Origin: JBLHUT01 sp047629975
Lineage (GTDB): Bacteria; Pseudomonadota; Alphaproteobacteria; Rhodobacterales; Rhodobacteraceae
Direction of reading: 5' to 3'
DNA length: 6,068 nt
Assembly (NCBI GenBank): GCA_047629975.1
Contig: JBLHUT010000220.1
Coordinates: 1 to 6,068, forward strand
The position numbers and the translations under genes were made by a program. Below the pieces are notes generated by a model. The model searched no databases. It was not told where the DNA came from and saw nothing but the letters and a program-made list of their open reading frames with translations. Positions 5,307 to 6,068 of the stretch are shown here, one piece after another. Within the stretch, counting starts at the first letter, position 1. Each line of letters opens with the position of its first letter.

Positions 5307-5325
5307 CCATTGCCCGCACAAAACC
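5295..5325 (+). repeat. Imperfect direct repeat of hairpin 3' arm
   Basis: CCCGCACACAAACC (5295-5308) is followed 4 nt later by CCCGCACAAAACC (5313-5325). The second copy could compete with the first for pairing to TTTGTGTGCGGG at 5271-5282, with a two-base bulge. It sits in the leader of the DUF4169 gene. Confidence 0.5.
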
Positions 5326-5364
5326 CCACTGGACATTTCCGAAAACAAAGCCAAGTTGTTCAGC

Positions 5365-5583
5365 ATGGCCAAGAACAATGTGATCAACCTGAACAAAGCC
5401 CGCAAAACGCGCAACCGTTCGGATGACAAAACCAGAGCCGACGCCAACGCGGTGCTTTACGGTCTGTCCAAGCCCCTGCGTGACCTCGACAAGGCGCGGC
5501 AACGCAAGGCACAAGAGACGCTTGACGGTGCAAAGCTGGAAGGCGAGAGGCCGGACGGTGATGAAACCGACCCCACACCATGA
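5365..5583 (+). CDS. DUF4169 family small basic protein
   Basis: A 72-residue hydrophilic protein. The N-terminus M-A-K-N-N-V-I-N-L-N-K-A-R-K matches the DUF4169 opening, followed by A-D-A-N-A-V-L-Y-G (26-33), a charged helix with D-K-A-R (42-45), and L-D-G (53-55) before a Pro/Asp-rich tail. No membrane segment or catalytic motif is present. Its function is unknown; the Lys/Arg-rich N-terminus could contact nucleic acid, which is speculation. An in-frame ATG at 5272 would add 31 residues that lie inside the fumC hairpin, so 5365 is chosen. The ribosome site there is poor. Its stop overlaps the next gene's start as ATGA (5580-5583), so the two are translationally coupled. Confidence 0.82.
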   Translation: MAKNNVINLNKARKTRNRSDDKTRADANAVLYGLSKPLRDLDKARQRKAQETLDGAKLEGERPDGDETDPTP

Positions 5584-5834
5584 GCCGCCCCGCAAAACAC
5601 TCCCTGACGCTTCTGGGCCATCGCACTTCGGTTTCGCTTGAACCGGCCTTTTGGGATGCGTTTCGCGATCTTGCCGCGCGCGACGGTATCGCCCTCAACG
5701 TGCTGGCCGCCCGGATCGACAAAGAGCGTGGCACCCGGATGGGGCTTGCCTGCGCTATCCGGCTCTACGTCTTGCAGCGGTTACAGGACGAGCTTGCCGC
5801 CCGTCCCCTTGCCGCCTCGCAAAACGAAGGCTAA
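5580..5834 (+). CDS. Ribbon-helix-helix domain protein
   Basis: An 84-residue small protein of the RHH_4-like type. It has the typical S-L-T-L-L-G-H-R-T-S-V-S-L-E (8-21) strand with basic and hydroxyl residues for DNA contact, then F-W-D-A-F-R-D-L-A (24-32), L-N-V-L-A-A-R-I-D (39-47) and A-I-R-L-Y-V-L-Q (59-66). RHH proteins are dimeric DNA-binding repressors, but the target of this group is not known; related entries are sometimes labelled as sulfotransferases, which this length and fold do not support. Translation is coupled to the DUF4169 gene through ATGA, suggesting the two proteins act together. The TAA stop (5832-5834) overlaps the TAG stop of the convergent CcdA-like gene. Confidence 0.85.
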   Translation: MSRPAKHSLTLLGHRTSVSLEPAFWDAFRDLAARDGIALNVLAARIDKERGTRMGLACAIRLYVLQRLQDELAARPLAASQNEG

Positions 5835-6068
5835 CCCAACAGGGCAAGCGCCGGAAATGTCTCGAGCAGCCAATAGGAAAACTGGGAAAATCCGCCTGTC
5901 AGCATCATCAATCCGATGGTCCACAGCAACAGCCCCATGATCCGCTCGATCTGCGCCATATGCCGCTTCATCCAGTCCATGACACCCGTCAGCCGCGGGA
6001 AAAACGCCGCAACAAGCAAAAACGGCAATCCAAGCCCGGCGGCATAAACCGCAAGCAAAGTCGTGCCC
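5831..6068 (-). CDS. CcdA/DsbD-type membrane protein, C-terminal part (N-terminus beyond window)
   Basis: The minus-strand frame is open from the right edge to a TAG at 5831-5833, giving the last 78 residues of a larger protein. It starts G-T-T-L-L-A-V-Y-A-A-G-L-G-L-P-F-L-L, the characteristic helix of the cytochrome c biogenesis transmembrane family, followed by a basic amphipathic loop (W-M-K-R-H-M-A-Q-I-E-R), a helix with G-L-L-L-W-T-I-G-L-M-M-L-T-G, and a short tail. CcdA/DsbD proteins pass electrons from cytoplasmic thioredoxin across the inner membrane to periplasmic thiol partners for cytochrome c maturation or disulfide reduction. The redox Cys residues are expected in the missing part, so CcdA cannot be separated from related thiol transporters here. 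It is convergent with the RHH gene. Confidence 0.85.
   Translation of the reverse strand, partial: GTTLLAVYAAGLGLPFLLVAAFFPRLTGVMDWMKRHMAQIERIMGLLLWTIGLMMLTGGFSQFSYWLLETFPALALLG

Noticed and set aside
5365..5834. Classic toxin-antitoxin module
   Set aside because: The RHH protein resembles an antitoxin-like fold, but the DUF4169 partner has no toxin motif and comes first; the context is housekeeping.

Overview
The window looks like a chromosomal segment of an alphaproteobacterium, most likely Rhodobacterales (Roseobacter-type). The evidence is a circularly permuted two-piece tmRNA gene, an alpha-type SspB adaptor, and a fumC followed by a DUF4169 gene and a ribbon-helix-helix gene. Base composition and codon use look uniform and moderately GC-rich. 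I see no insertion sequence, phage gene, CRISPR array or tRNA gene.

Layout. (1) 1-1440, minus strand: a two-gene operon with a polytopic membrane protein (DUF2182, 673-1440) followed 11 nt later by a cysteine-motif protein (DUF1326, 1-661, cut by the window edge). (2) 1441-1527: a short divergent promoter region with a TGTCAGACA palindrome directly before the next start codon. (3) 1528-2262, plus: a GntR/FadR-type regulator. (4) 2369-2728, plus: a small four-helix membrane protein (DUF4345), preceded by a second palindrome with the same TGTC-N-GACA core. (5) About 2829-3168, plus: ssrA, permuted tmRNA, acceptor piece first and coding piece second, encoding the tag ANDNKAPMAMAA. (6) 3313-3765, plus: sspB, the ClpXP adaptor for ssrA-tagged proteins. 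(7) 3872-5263, plus: fumC, class II fumarase, with a strong stem-loop after it. (8) 5365-5583 and 5580-5834, plus: a DUF4169 gene and an RHH gene sharing an ATGA start/stop overlap. (9) 5831-6068, minus: the C-terminal end of a CcdA/DsbD-type membrane protein, convergent with the RHH gene and overlapping its stop codon.

How they work together. The clearest functional unit is ssrA plus sspB: tmRNA tags stalled translation products and SspB delivers tagged proteins to ClpXP. The left third may be a small regulon: the GntR protein could bind the two related palindromes and so control itself, the divergent DUF2182-DUF1326 pair and the DUF4345 gene. That is inference from sequence symmetry and gene arrangement. 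fumC is a housekeeping TCA-cycle gene, and the two small genes after it form a coupled pair of unknown role. Most of the window is ordinary core genome. The possible novelty lies in the GntR/DUF2182/DUF1326/DUF4345 group, whose families have no established function that I know of.
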